From Bryobacterales bacterium (GTDB lineage: Bacteria; Acidobacteriota; Terriglobia; Bryobacterales; Bryobacteraceae): 64,000 nt of DNA. Both the position numbers and the translations under genes were made by a program. Below are positions 35,952-43,939 of the stretch, one piece after another. Position 1 is the first letter of the stretch. Every line of letters begins with the position of its first letter. Location: the NCBI GenBank assembly GCA_003170295.1, contig PNAJ01000134.1:1-64000 (forward strand), written 5' to 3'. The notes under the pieces were generated by a model. The model searched no databases. It was not told the DNA's origin and saw only the letters and a program-made list of their open reading frames with translations.

Positions 35952-36389
35952 CTACTTCCGCGCCGTCACCGTGACCTCAATATGCGCCCCGCCCGCGAGC
36001 GCCGTCACTCCGACCGTTGTCCGCGTCGGCTTCGGATCTGGAAACGTGTGTACGTACACCGCGTTCATCCGCGGAAACATGCTCATATCGGTCAAATAAA
36101 CCTGCACTGAGACGGCGTCGCTGAAATCCATGCCGCCCGCTTTCAGGATTTCACCGACATGTTCCAGGCATGCGCGTACTTCTTCCTCGAAATTGTCTGG
36201 TACTTTTTGGGTCTTCGGATCTGTACCGGTTTGCCCCGAAACATAGAGCGTATCTCCTACCTGGATGCCCGCGCTGAACGGCCTCCCGGCGGGAAAGTCT
36301 TTTGGCGTCACCACTTTTTTCTTGACCCCCGCACCAAACGATAGACCGAGGGCCGCCAGCACGAGGAAGAACGGAAGTTGTCTTTTCAT
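35952..36389 (-). CDS. Exported RidA/YjgF-family protein
   Basis: A 145-residue RidA-type protein with an N-terminal signal peptide (MKRQLPFFLVLAALGLSFGAG). RidA family features: PFSAGIQVGDTLYVSGQTG, FEEEVRACLEHVGEILKAGG, VQVYLTDMSMFPRMNAVY and PTRTTVGVTALAGGAHIEVTVTA; the Arg of PTRTT matches the one that binds the imine substrate in deaminating RidA proteins. Cytoplasmic RidA removes reactive enamines; the export signal suggests a different extracytoplasmic role. Its stop codon touches the brnT remnant start. Confidence 0.88.
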   Translation of the reverse strand: MKRQLPFFLVLAALGLSFGAGVKKKVVTPKDFPAGRPFSAGIQVGDTLYVSGQTGTDPKTQKVPDNFEEEVRACLEHVGEILKAGGMDFSDAVSVQVYLTDMSMFPRMNAVYVHTFPDPKPTRTTVGVTALAGGAHIEVTVTARK

Positions 36390-36547
36390 GGAAGAATGAT
36401 AGCTCAGATAGGAAGATCGGGTGGCCCTCCGGGTACCGGTGTACCGCCTTAAAATGGGCCTCGTACGCTATTGCTGCTCCAGCCGGAAACGCGCAAACTC
36501 GAAGAGTCGCCGGGTTGCTCCGCAGGCGGCACGTCGAGGGAGAAAAC

Positions 36548-36919
36548 GTGAATTTAAACGACATTGCGCAAGCCGATCGTCGCCATTCGGATCGCTTTCC
36601 GATTGAGCGCGAAGTGCGGTATAAGGTCTTGAATAAGCGCAGCAACGAAGAGGTCGGGGAAGGCAAAACGGTCAACATATCGAGCTCCGGAGTGCTCTTC
36701 ACCGTCGACCATATTTTGTTGCCGGGGCGCCGCATGGAGCTTGCTATAAGCTGGCCGGCGCAATTGAATGACAAGTGCGCGCTCAAGCTGGTCGCGCGTG
36801 GACGAGTCGTCCGGTTCGAAGGGGGACTCGCCGCCATCGAAATCCAGCAGTACGAGTTCCGCACCCAGTCCAGCACCGCGCCCGCCGTGGCCGCGAGCGA
36901 ACTGCGTCTCGCAAATTAG
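36548..36919 (+). CDS. PilZ-domain protein
   Basis: A 123-residue single-domain PilZ protein. The c-di-GMP motif is present: RRHSDRFPIEREVRYKV (RxxxR type) and TVNISSSGVLFTV (the D/N-x-S-x-x-G motif). The start is the GTG at 36548, preceded by GAGGGAG; an ATG at 36515 is upstream and less likely. It may be an effector for c-di-GMP made by the GGDEF protein at 15923-18103, but they are far apart. C-terminal 25 residues are low in structure. Confidence 0.87.
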   Translation: MNLNDIAQADRRHSDRFPIEREVRYKVLNKRSNEEVGEGKTVNISSSGVLFTVDHILLPGRRMELAISWPAQLNDKCALKLVARGRVVRFEGGLAAIEIQQYEFRTQSSTAPAVAASELRLAN

Positions 36920-36947
36920 CTTTTAGGTTTTCATGTCCATTCCTTGT

Positions 36948-36984
36948 GCGCGCCGGGGCTCATCTGAGCATCGTTCCGGCGCGC
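36948..36984. repeat. Nested hairpin after the PilZ gene
   Basis: Outer stem GCGCGCCGG/CCGGCGCGC (36948-36956, 36976-36984) encloses an inner stem GCTCA-TC-TGAGC. No T-run. It may end the pilZ transcript or be a repeat unit. Confidence 0.55.
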
Positions 36985-37020
36985 GCCTCCTCCCTGCACT
37001 TGCTAACCTAGAAGTGATAA

Positions 37021-38067
37021 ATGCAAACTCTGTACGCACGATGGATGAAGGATTGGGAAGACCGTCTCTGTTTCCGCGCGACCAATCGCGTCGTAAGGCC
37101 GTTTGACTGGGGTCTCGAATGGACCGGCGACTGGCCCACGGCTCAAAAAAATCCTCGCAATGGTCACACGCCCGCCGAGTATCTGCGCGTCCTGAATGAA
37201 GCCGTCCTACAGTCGAGCGACGAATTTTTTTCGTACGTTACGCCGGCCGATTTCGAGCTCGACGCGAAAATACTGCGCTTCACCAGTCCCATAAAAACGC
37301 CGTATCCGGAGAACAACATCGTCCATGGCCAGTGGTATCCGGCCGTCGACAAACCCGGAAAGCGGAAGGTGGCCGCGCTCGTTTTGCCGCACTGGAACGC
37401 CTCGGCCGGACAGCATGGAGCGCTGTGCGCCGGTATGGCGAAGCTCGGTATATCGGCCTTGCGCGTCAGCCTGCCGTATCACGATTACCGCATGCCCGCG
37501 GAGCTGCAGCGCGCCGATTACGCCGTCTCGTCGAATGTCGCCCGTACCATCGATGCGACCCGGCAGGCTGTGATCGATGTCCGAAGTTGCATCGATTGGC
37601 TTGAAAAAGAGGGCTATGAGAGCATCGGAATCTGCGGCACCAGCCTCGGGTCCTGCTATGCGTTTCTGGCGAGCACGCACGATCCTCGCCTGAAGGTCAA
37701 TGTCTATAACCACTGCTCGACTTATTTCGCCGACGTGGTGTGGGAAGGTCTTTCGACGCAGCATATCCGGCAAAGCCTGGAATCAGCGATCACCATCGAG
37801 CAGTTGCGCGAGGCCTGGAAAGCAATCAGCCCTCCCTATTATATTGACCGCTACGCGACGCTCGGGAAAAAGACGCTGTTCATTTACGCCAAGTACGATA
37901 CGACGTTTCCGGTGCGTTTTTCCGAGCAGGTGATTGAGAAGGCCCGCGAATTGGGCTTCGATCACAAAGTCGTGGTGCTGCCCTGCGGCCATTACACGAT
38001 GGGTGAAACGCCGTTCAAATTCATGGACGGCTACCACATCTGCAACTTTCTGAAGAGAAACCTTTAG
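37021..38067 (+). CDS. Alpha/beta hydrolase (ABHD18-like)
   Basis: A 348-residue alpha/beta hydrolase. The catalytic triad is visible: nucleophile Ser in GICGTSLGSCYAF (about residue 206), Asp in IYAKYDTTFPV and His in LPCGHYTMGE. The long N-terminal extension (MQTLYARWMKDWEDRLCFRATNR) and NASAGQHGALCAGMAKLG are like ABHD18/DUF2048-type proteins, a loose match from memory. No signal peptide, so cytoplasmic. Substrate unknown. The ATG lies right after a GATAAA, with no good ribosome site. Confidence 0.82.
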   Translation: MQTLYARWMKDWEDRLCFRATNRVVRPFDWGLEWTGDWPTAQKNPRNGHTPAEYLRVLNEAVLQSSDEFFSYVTPADFELDAKILRFTSPIKTPYPENNIVHGQWYPAVDKPGKRKVAALVLPHWNASAGQHGALCAGMAKLGISALRVSLPYHDYRMPAELQRADYAVSSNVARTIDATRQAVIDVRSCIDWLEKEGYESIGICGTSLGSCYAFLASTHDPRLKVNVYNHCSTYFADVVWEGLSTQHIRQSLESAITIEQLREAWKAISPPYYIDRYATLGKKTLFIYAKYDTTFPVRFSEQVIEKARELGFDHKVVVLPCGHYTMGETPFKFMDGYHICNFLKRNL

Positions 38068-38090
38068 AAAATCCTATACCGCGATAGAAT

Positions 38091-38444
38091 TTACCTGCCT
38101 GGGATCTTCGCTATATGGATGACGGTCCCCTTGGACTTGGAGTCTTCCTTCCAACTAATGGCGACGCCGTAGCCCGCGTCGTTGAACTTAAATGAGGCGA
38201 ATTTCTCCGAGGCGCGAGGTGGGCGGCGCGTTTGAACCTCGGTTCCTTTGCTCTTGTAGAACTCGTAGACCTTTTCGTACGGATCGAAAGTGTTGTAGGC
38301 CATGTTGTCCTGACCCGCTTTTTTCATCTCCTGGTTATACTCGTCAACGGGCTTGGCGCCCGGATAAATCGGAGGCGCGGCAAAAGCGAACACATACACC
38401 GCCGCGAATAACGGGAGTAATAATGCAGCTCGTTTTAGTTTCAT
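38091..38444 (-). CDS. Small secreted protein, unknown function
   Basis: A 117-residue protein with a signal peptide (LLLPLFAAVYVFAFA) and a mature part PPIYPGAKPVDEYNQEMKK...NTFDPYEKVYEFYKSKGTEV...GYGVAISWKE. The IYPGAK and YEFYKSKG elements resemble a type of small periplasmic protein of unknown role; a similar VPVYPGSSP / IITYYSDALKTTGF layout occurs in the protein at 57748-58506, so the two may share a fold. It ends 23 bases after the convergent alpha/beta hydrolase gene. Confidence 0.7.
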   Translation of the reverse strand: MKLKRAALLLPLFAAVYVFAFAAPPIYPGAKPVDEYNQEMKKAGQDNMAYNTFDPYEKVYEFYKSKGTEVQTRRPPRASEKFASFKFNDAGYGVAISWKEDSKSKGTVIHIAKIPGR

Positions 38445-38494
38445 TTTGTTTCTCCTCTGCTAGTTCTGTCCGTTAAGAGAATAGCAGTAAGGTC

Positions 38495-38935
38495 CTAATT
38501 ACAGAGACGGGTAGCGCCGGGCGCTATGCCAGAAGTGGAGAATTCCACGCGGCGCGATTCCAAGACCACGCGGTAATAGACATGCAACGGCGAATGCCGG
38601 AGCCGCCGGACGCCTGGGCACCCGCGCACCGGTTCGCCTAGATTGGGAAAATCCTTCAGCAGGTCAACATGATTGAGGAGGGCATTGGCAAACCGTTCAC
38701 TGGTTCCCGGATGGTTCTGCCACGACCAATGCATGACCTCCTGGAGGTCTGCTAGCGCTGGTTCGGTGTAGAAACTTGGAAATCCACTGGGGAATAAGCT
38801 TCCGAACCTCTTCGTTGGAAACAAAACGTCCTCATCGGCGGCAAGGATGCCGCGCTCAATCGCTGCTAACATTTCGGCATCCACCGTGACCTCTTCGGTC
38901 GAAACCAGAGGATCGGGATGAGTGGCTTCCGCCAT
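38495..38935 (-). CDS. Fused antitoxin-toxin ORF (ParE/RelE-type toxin half), frameshifted
   Basis: A 146-residue reading from ATG 38935. Residues 1-45 look like an antitoxin (EEVTVDAEMLAAIERGILAADED) and residues 58-146 like a ParE/RelE toxin (FYTEPALADLQEVMHWSWQN...VHVYY-type LHVYYRVVLESRRVEFSTSG). In the junction the +1 frame reads EEVRKLIPQWISKF, the typical antitoxin C-terminus, which is out of frame. So one base was probably lost (near 38819), putting antitoxin start and toxin in one frame. The result may be a dead locus or a neutral fusion. It lies 37 bases downstream of brnA on the same strand. Confidence 0.72.
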   Translation of the reverse strand: MAEATHPDPLVSTEEVTVDAEMLAAIERGILAADEDVLFPTKRFGSLFPSGFPSFYTEPALADLQEVMHWSWQNHPGTSERFANALLNHVDLLKDFPNLGEPVRGCPGVRRLRHSPLHVYYRVVLESRRVEFSTSGIAPGATRLCN

Positions 38936-38972
38936 AACCCTACAGTAGCCCGGATCACTATTCAGCAAACGG

Positions 38973-39242
38973 CTAGGCGCGGCGGCGAGGCGAGCCAACC
39001 ATTGCATGTCGTAGCAGGCTATTGATCCGCGTTTGATATCCGCTCCCCTGTGACTTGAGCCAGGCGATCACGTCGGCATCTAACCGGATCGTCAGCGATT
39101 GCTTCACCGGCCGGTAGAACTTGCCCCTAACCGCCTTGGTCCAATCCAATTGCTCGGGAATGTCGGAAAGATCGATATCTTCATCTTTCATGGTCCGCAA
39201 GGCCGCAATGTCCTTCGCTTGAGTTCTAGTTAGCTTCTTCAT
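38973..39242 (-). CDS. brnA: BrnA-type antitoxin
   Basis: An 89-residue antitoxin starting at ATG 39242 (MKKLTRTQAKDIAAL). The KVRGKFYRPVKQSLTIRLDADVIAWLKSQGSGYQTRINSLLRHAM pattern, here AVRGKFYRPVKQSL and ADVIAWLKSQG, is the usual BrnA C-terminal DNA-binding part. It overlaps the intact brnT by 17 bases. It should neutralise BrnT and repress the operon. A longer in-frame start (39338) lies inside brnT and is not used. Confidence 0.9.
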   Translation of the reverse strand: MKKLTRTQAKDIAALRTMKDEDIDLSDIPEQLDWTKAVRGKFYRPVKQSLTIRLDADVIAWLKSQGSGYQTRINSLLRHAMVGSPRRRA

Positions 39243-39498
39243 ATAGTCTTCTTTCTCGGCGTGTTGCTTTCCGTGCCGAGATAACTCGGATCGAATCGTC
39301 ATCCAGCGTATGTGCCACCAGCAGAACAACGAGGCCATCGATCATGCCAATCGTTTGCCATCGTTCCTCGCCGTGTACAACGCGATCCAAACGGACTAAA
39401 GCATAAGGGTCTTCAAAAACGAGGATTGCGGTCTCAAAATGGATCCGATGCTTCGCCACATTTCGCCGGTTCTTAGCCTCGTCCCAATCGAATCGCAC
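39226..39498 (-). CDS. brnT: BrnT-type ribonuclease toxin
   Basis: A 90-residue RelE-fold toxin with a GTG start (39498): FDWDEAKNRRNVAKHRIHFETA, VFEDPYALVRLDRVVHGEERWQTIGM and IRVISARKATRRERRLYEE are all family hallmarks. BrnT cleaves RNA when free of BrnA. Full length and undamaged, unlike the copy at 35644. Upstream, an 8-base direct repeat GTAACTAC (minus strand; 39499-39506 and 39513-39520) lies between a TATGAT -10 box (39521-39526) and the start codon, a likely operator for BrnA. Confidence 0.92.
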   Translation of the reverse strand: MRFDWDEAKNRRNVAKHRIHFETAILVFEDPYALVRLDRVVHGEERWQTIGMIDGLVVLLVAHTLDDDSIRVISARKATRRERRLYEEAN

Positions 39499-39526
39499 GT
39501 AGTTACCATTCTGTAGTTACATCATA
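39499..39526 (-). promoter_or_regulatory. brnTA promoter and operator candidate
   Basis: TATGAT (39521-39526, minus strand) as -10 box, then two direct copies of GTAACTAC 14 bases apart, the second ending at the GTG start codon. BrnTA operons are autoregulated by BrnA, so these repeats are the likely binding site. No -35 box was recognised. Confidence 0.5.
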
Positions 39527-39673
39527 CTGCATTTCAGGACGCAACGATGCAGTCAACGAATTGGAAGTACAGCTTGGGGGTGACCAAATGGATTGCGACG
39601 CTGCGGCGGGTAAACTCGACTTCCTTCGCGAAGCAAGACGCGTTTCCGAAAGAGTCGCCCTGGGATCGCGCTG

Positions 39674-40596
39674 TCAGTCCTGCGCAATTTTAGAACTCAC
39701 CGAGCCTGACGTCGCTCGATTCACCTTGCAATGGGAGGACTTGATGGTGACGGCCTTGCTCGTTTCGATGTTCGTCGCCTCGAAGGTCCCAGAGTATGGA
39801 CCGCAGAGGTCGAACTTCTTCACGCCAAGAAGGTAGCGCGAATCGGGTGACCAATCAGCATTCGACTCTCTAAGAATGCGCCGGGGCACGAGAGTCGTGG
39901 CATCCATCAAGACGGTGCGGCCCTTCTTCCAATCGATGGCAGCCAGCCACCTGCCATCGGGCGACCAAGCCCCTTCTTGAAGGTCTTCAGACAACGTCCT
40001 GATGCTGCCGTTTCTAAGGTCGATCACTTCCAGAGCTCTTTCTCGCATCGCCGCAGCCCTTTTTCCGTCGGGTGATACAGCTAGGTACTGCCAGGCTGAC
40101 CGTGCGGGGAACAAGCTGCCTATTTTCGGTTTATCGTTCACCGCCAGCATCCGACTCTCCCCGCTCAGAGAATTCAGTTCGAAGATGCCACTCTCCTCAG
40201 TGCCATGTTGTTTTCGGACTCCAGAGATTATGATCTTGTCCTCGTGGGCAGGAACCGCAAGGCTGTGGACGCCGAAAACGTTCGAGCCAGGTATTAGAAT
40301 CGCGCGGAGTGTTTGAAGATCCTCAGCACGCCCTCCGATGCTTTACAGTACAGCGTTTCACCATCGGGACCGTAAAAGTAAGACCCGCAGGCAAAGGGCA
40401 GCGGGATCGCAAATTGTTGCCTGTCCAGAGGGAATACTTCTAACCGCGCGTGATCACCGTAAGTGCTGTTGCCGAGAGTATAGAATGCTGCGTGGTAGTT
40501 GGTAAATGGGTCTGGTTGCTGGCCCCGCGTAATCGCCGCGCAGAAAGATAGAAAGAATCCAGGCAATAGCCGGTGGACAACTTTGTAACGAACCAT
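39674..40596 (-). pseudogene. Secreted beta-propeller (TolB/WD-like) gene broken by one frameshift
   Basis: From ATG 40596 the frame encodes a signal peptide (HRLLPGFFLSFCAAITRG) and the first blade (SYFYGPDGETLYCKASEGVL) and stops at 40294. The next frame runs on without a gap: LIPGSNVFGVHSLAVPAHEDKIIISG, then QYLAVSPDGKRAAAMRERALE, EGAWSPDGRWLAAIDWKKGR, NADWSPDSRYLLGVKKFDLCG, to the stop at 39674. SPDG repeats are typical of TolB-like propellers. A single lost base near 40296 explains the break. The ATG overlaps the hit gene stop as TGATG. A sequencing error is the alternative. Confidence 0.78.
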
Positions 40597-41069
40597 CAAA
40601 ACGCCTCGACCAATTTCGCGTACGTCGTCTCCAGATCCTCCGGCATCACGCGAGTCTCTCCAATCGTCGTCATGAAATTCGCGTCGCCGGGCCACCTTGG
40701 CAGCACGTGCATATGGATGTGGCCGGCGATGCCGGCTCCGGCGCTTTCGCCGATGTTTAGGCCCATGTTGAAGCCGCTGGGACTATAGACTTTGCGCAAG
40801 GCTGATTCGGCGCGCTGCGCTAAGAGCACCATTTCTTGTAGAGTGGATGGCTCCGTTTCTGAAAGGGATGGAACGTGCGCGTAGGGAGCGATCATCAGGT
40901 GGCCGCTGGTGTACGGGTACAGATTCAGCAGCACGAAATTCTTCTCTGCGCGATGCAGAATATAGTTGTTTTTATCGTCGTTTAAGGCGATTTTTGTGCA
41001 GAAAATGCACTCTTTAAGCCCCTTTTTGGACACATAACGATACCTCCAGGGGCTCCACAAGCGATCCAT
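40596..41069 (-). CDS. HIT-family nucleotide hydrolase or phosphorylase
   Basis: A 157-residue HIT protein. The histidine triad is HIHMHVLPRW (about residues 117-126), with the preceding GLNIGESAGAGIAGH block. An N-terminal CIFC zinc-type pair and WSPWRYRYVS start resemble bacterial Ap4A phosphorylase-like HIT proteins. It likely cleaves nucleoside 5'-phosphate linkages such as in Ap4A. It is the third gene of the rpsA-HU-hit operon, 6 bases downstream of the HU gene. Confidence 0.92.
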   Translation of the reverse strand: MDRLWSPWRYRYVSKKGLKECIFCTKIALNDDKNNYILHRAEKNFVLLNLYPYTSGHLMIAPYAHVPSLSETEPSTLQEMVLLAQRAESALRKVYSPSGFNMGLNIGESAGAGIAGHIHMHVLPRWPGDANFMTTIGETRVMPEDLETTYAKLVEAF

Positions 41070-41075
41070 GACCTT

Positions 41076-41396
41076 TTACATCGGTGTGCCGTCGGGAGGG
41101 ATCGCGTCCGGGTTGGGGCCGTTTTCGTTCACCAGGTCTTTCAATTCTTTTGACGGCTTGAAATAAGGGATGCGCTTCGCCGGGACTTCGACGCGCGCGC
41201 CCGTTTTCGGATTGCGGCCGACGCGAGGCTGGCGCTGGCGCGTGCGGAAGCTGCCGAAGCCACGAATCTCGATTTTGTCGCCGCCGCGCAGCGACTTCAC
41301 GACGCTATCGAAAATCGCCTCGACAATCACTTCCGAATCCTTGCGCGTCATTTCTACAACGCGCGACACTTCTTCAATCAATTCCGCCTTGGTCAT
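41076..41396 (-). CDS. HU/IHF-family DNA-binding protein
   Basis: A 106-residue HU/IHF protein: MTKAELIEEVSRVVEM start, the dimer core, and the DNA-binding arm with GFGSFRTRQRQPRVGRNPKTG and VPAKRIPYFKPSKELKDLV. Position right after rpsA is the place of ihfB in many bacteria, so an IHF-beta-like role is reasonable; the organism may use it as a homodimer. A 16-residue acidic, Pro-rich tail (NENGPNPDAIPPDG) extends past the family core. It starts one base after the rpsA stop. Confidence 0.94.
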   Translation of the reverse strand: MTKAELIEEVSRVVEMTRKDSEVIVEAIFDSVVKSLRGGDKIEIRGFGSFRTRQRQPRVGRNPKTGARVEVPAKRIPYFKPSKELKDLVNENGPNPDAIPPDGTPM

Positions 41397-43124
41397 TTAA
41401 TTGCCTTCCCCTTTTCCGCGAATATTCATGGCTTCCTCGATGGTCATGGTCGCTGCCGCGGCCTGCCGCTGATAATCTTCAAGGCGCGTGCGCTCCTCGT
41501 CTTCGGCTACCGCTCGAAGGCTCAATCCGATTTTTTTGTCCGATTCGTTCATTTTGATAATTTTAAAATCGTACTCGTCGCCGATGGGCAGGACGTTGTC
41601 GCCCGCACCCGCACGCTCCGGCATCGCCGGGATTTCCGATTTGTGGCACAACGCTTCGACTCCCGGCGCCAACTCCACGAACATTCCGAATGCCGCGGAG
41701 CGGCACACCCGGCCACGCACCAGATCGCCCACTTCATGGGACCTGAAGAAACTCTCCCAGGAATCCGGTTGCAACTGTTTGACGCCGAGCGAGAGACGCC
41801 GGTTCGGCGCGTCGATGCTCAGGATCACCGCTTGCATCATTTGCCCCTTCTTCAGCAGCTCCGATGGGTGTTTTATATGCTTTACCCATGATAAATCGGA
41901 GACGTGGACCAATCCATCCACGCCATCTTCAATTTCGAGAAACGCGCCGAAATCGGTGAGCTTGCGGACGCGTCCTTCCACCACCGATCCGATGGAATAA
42001 CGGGTGCCCACGGTGGTCCAGGGGTCCGCCTCCAACTGTTTGATGCCCAGCGAAACGCGGCGATCGCGAACCTTCACTTCGAGCACTACGGCTTCCACCT
42101 GATCGCCGGCCTTGACCAGTTTGCTCGGATGCTTCATCCGGCGGCTCCAGGTCATTTCAGAGATGTGGATCAGCCCCTCGACGCCGGGCTCAATCTCGAT
42201 AAACGCGCCGTAATCGGTCACGCTCATCACGCGGCCGACGATGCGGCTGCCAGCGGGACAACGCTCGGGCAGCGTCTCCCAAGGGTCAGGAGATAACTGT
42301 CGGATGCCAAGCGAGATGCGTTCTTTTTCACGATCAAACTTCAGGATCTTGACAGTAATCTCATCGCCAACGTGCACCACTTCCGATGGGTGGTTGACGC
42401 GGCCGTGCGACATATCGCTTACGTGCAGCAAGCCATCGATGCCGCCCAGGTCGACGAACGCTCCATATTCGGTGAGGTTTTTCACGGTTCCGGTGACCAC
42501 CGCGCCCTCGGCCAGAATCTGAATCGCGGTGCTCTTGCGCGCCTTGATCTCCTCTTCAATGGCGCTCTTCCGCGACACGACGACATTGCCGCGGCGGCGG
42601 TTGATCTTAAGGACCTTGACCGGAATATCCTGATTGAGAAACTGGTCGAGATCGTGAATCGGCCGCAAATCGATCTGCGAGCCGGGCATGAAGGCGGCGA
42701 CGCCGACATCCACCATCAGGCCGCCCTTGGTGCGCTCGGTCACGCGTCCGGAAATCAGCAAGTTGTCGCGCATGGCGCGCTCCAGATTGTCCCAAATGCG
42801 CAGCCTGCTTGCTTTTGAGAACGACAGGAGCACGTAACCATCGGGCTGCGGACCGGAGCGGTCGATCATCACGTCGATGGGATCGCCGGGCGCGAACGGC
42901 ACCGTGCCATCGGGCTGAAGAACCTGCTCGGCCGGCACCAGGCCTTCGAGCTTGTATCCGAAATCGACGATGATTTCCTGGGGAGTGACCTTTACGACGC
43001 GGCCTTGCAACAACTCCCCTTCAGAGGGAGGCGCGAGGTGACTGTAGTCCTCGATGAGGTGTTCGTAGTCTTCCTCGGAGGGGAAGTCTACGTCCATCGC
43101 TCGCTCATCCGCGCTGCTGGCCAT
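41397..43124 (-). CDS. rpsA: Ribosomal protein S1
   Basis: A 575-residue S1 with six S1 (OB-fold) RNA-binding domains: starts near GELLQGRVVKVTPQE, LISGRVTERTKGG, VVTGTVKNLTEYGAFVDLGG, RIVGRVMSVTDYGAFIEIE, VVEGRVRKLTDFGAFLEIE and LVRGRVCRSAAFGMFVELA. S1 helps the ribosome take up mRNAs, which matters here as several genes seem leaderless. Start ATG 43124 is preceded by GGAG with nine bases spacing; an in-frame TTG at 43142 is less likely. It heads the rpsA-HU-hit operon and has a clear promoter at 43168-43196. Confidence 0.97.
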   Translation of the reverse strand: MASSADERAMDVDFPSEEDYEHLIEDYSHLAPPSEGELLQGRVVKVTPQEIIVDFGYKLEGLVPAEQVLQPDGTVPFAPGDPIDVMIDRSGPQPDGYVLLSFSKASRLRIWDNLERAMRDNLLISGRVTERTKGGLMVDVGVAAFMPGSQIDLRPIHDLDQFLNQDIPVKVLKINRRRGNVVVSRKSAIEEEIKARKSTAIQILAEGAVVTGTVKNLTEYGAFVDLGGIDGLLHVSDMSHGRVNHPSEVVHVGDEITVKILKFDREKERISLGIRQLSPDPWETLPERCPAGSRIVGRVMSVTDYGAFIEIEPGVEGLIHISEMTWSRRMKHPSKLVKAGDQVEAVVLEVKVRDRRVSLGIKQLEADPWTTVGTRYSIGSVVEGRVRKLTDFGAFLEIEDGVDGLVHVSDLSWVKHIKHPSELLKKGQMMQAVILSIDAPNRRLSLGVKQLQPDSWESFFRSHEVGDLVRGRVCRSAAFGMFVELAPGVEALCHKSEIPAMPERAGAGDNVLPIGDEYDFKIIKMNESDKKIGLSLRAVAEDEERTRLEDYQRQAAAATMTIEEAMNIRGKGEGN

Positions 43125-43167
43125 GGCCCAGGACTCCGACAAACCGTTGATACGTCAGTACTTCAGA

Positions 43168-43196
43168 ACTATACCGGACCTAGGAGGGCTTGTCAA
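43168..43196 (-). promoter_or_regulatory. rpsA promoter
   Basis: Minus strand: TTGACA (43191-43196), 17-base spacer, TATAGT (43168-43173). The predicted start point near 43161 leaves a 37-base leader with a ribosome site before ATG 43124. The strongest promoter in the window by eye. Confidence 0.88.
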
Positions 43197-43302
43197 CTTG
43201 AGTAAAAGAGGGTCAGATGCAAATACCGATCCGGTATTTCATTCTACACCTTCAATGACCCCGAAAAGCCCATGAAGATGTTACCCTTAGCATCCGGAGA
43301 CA

Positions 43303-43849
43303 ATGGCGAAGAACCCATCCACGGCCGTTCGGGTAATCCCGGTTGAGTTGATCGAGCGCAAGATCTACCTCATCCGGGGTCACAAAGTCATGCTCGACAG
43401 CGATCTGGCGAAGTTGTATCAGGTGCCTACCAAGGTCCTCAACCAGGCCGTAAGGCGTAACCTTAGCCGTTTCCCCGATGATTTCATGTTTCAACTGCGC
43501 AAGGAAGAGTTCGAAAATTGGAGGTCACAGATTGTGACCTCCAATCCTGGGGTGAAGATGGGACTCCGCCGCCCACCGTATGCCTTCACCGAGCATGGCA
43601 GCGATGCTCTCATCCGTCCTGACGAGCAAGCGCGCTGTTGAGCTGAATATTCTGATTATTCGAGCCTTTGTTCGGTTACGAGAATATTTGGCCACCAATA
43701 AGGACCTGGCACGAAAACTGGAGGAAGTTGAACGCACCCAAAAGGAGCACGGCGCGCATATCCAACAGATCTACAATTACATCCAACGGTTGATTGAACC
43801 GGCTCCAGAAGCAGGGAAGCGCTTCGGTTTTCGAACGAAGGACGACTGA
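43303..43849 (+). pseudogene. ORF6N-domain gene broken by a frameshift
   Basis: The first frame encodes an ORF6N domain (VIPVELIERKIYLIRGHKVMLDSDLAKLY, VLNQAVRRNLSRFPDDFMFQL, PPYAFTEHG) and then runs into a stop at 43641. The second frame continues as MLSSVLTSKRAVELNILIIRAFVRLREYLATNKDLARKLEEVE, the usual C-terminal part of the same family. The switch is near 43600 (GGCAGCGATG stretch). ORF6N proteins are common on phages and in mobile regions as DNA-binding regulators. The break is consistent with decay of a mobile gene. Confidence 0.8.
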
Positions 43850-43939
43850 GGTCCCGGTCGTTAGATTCCGGGCTCATGACGACGATCAAAAGATCATCAA
43901 TCCGACGCTATACAGGAAGAAGATCGCGCGAGGCTAACA

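Noticed and set aside
39561-39836. A 91-residue plus-strand open frame
   Set aside because: It overlaps the 3' end of the propeller gene on the other strand, which has clear SPDG blades. No family pattern in the plus frame.
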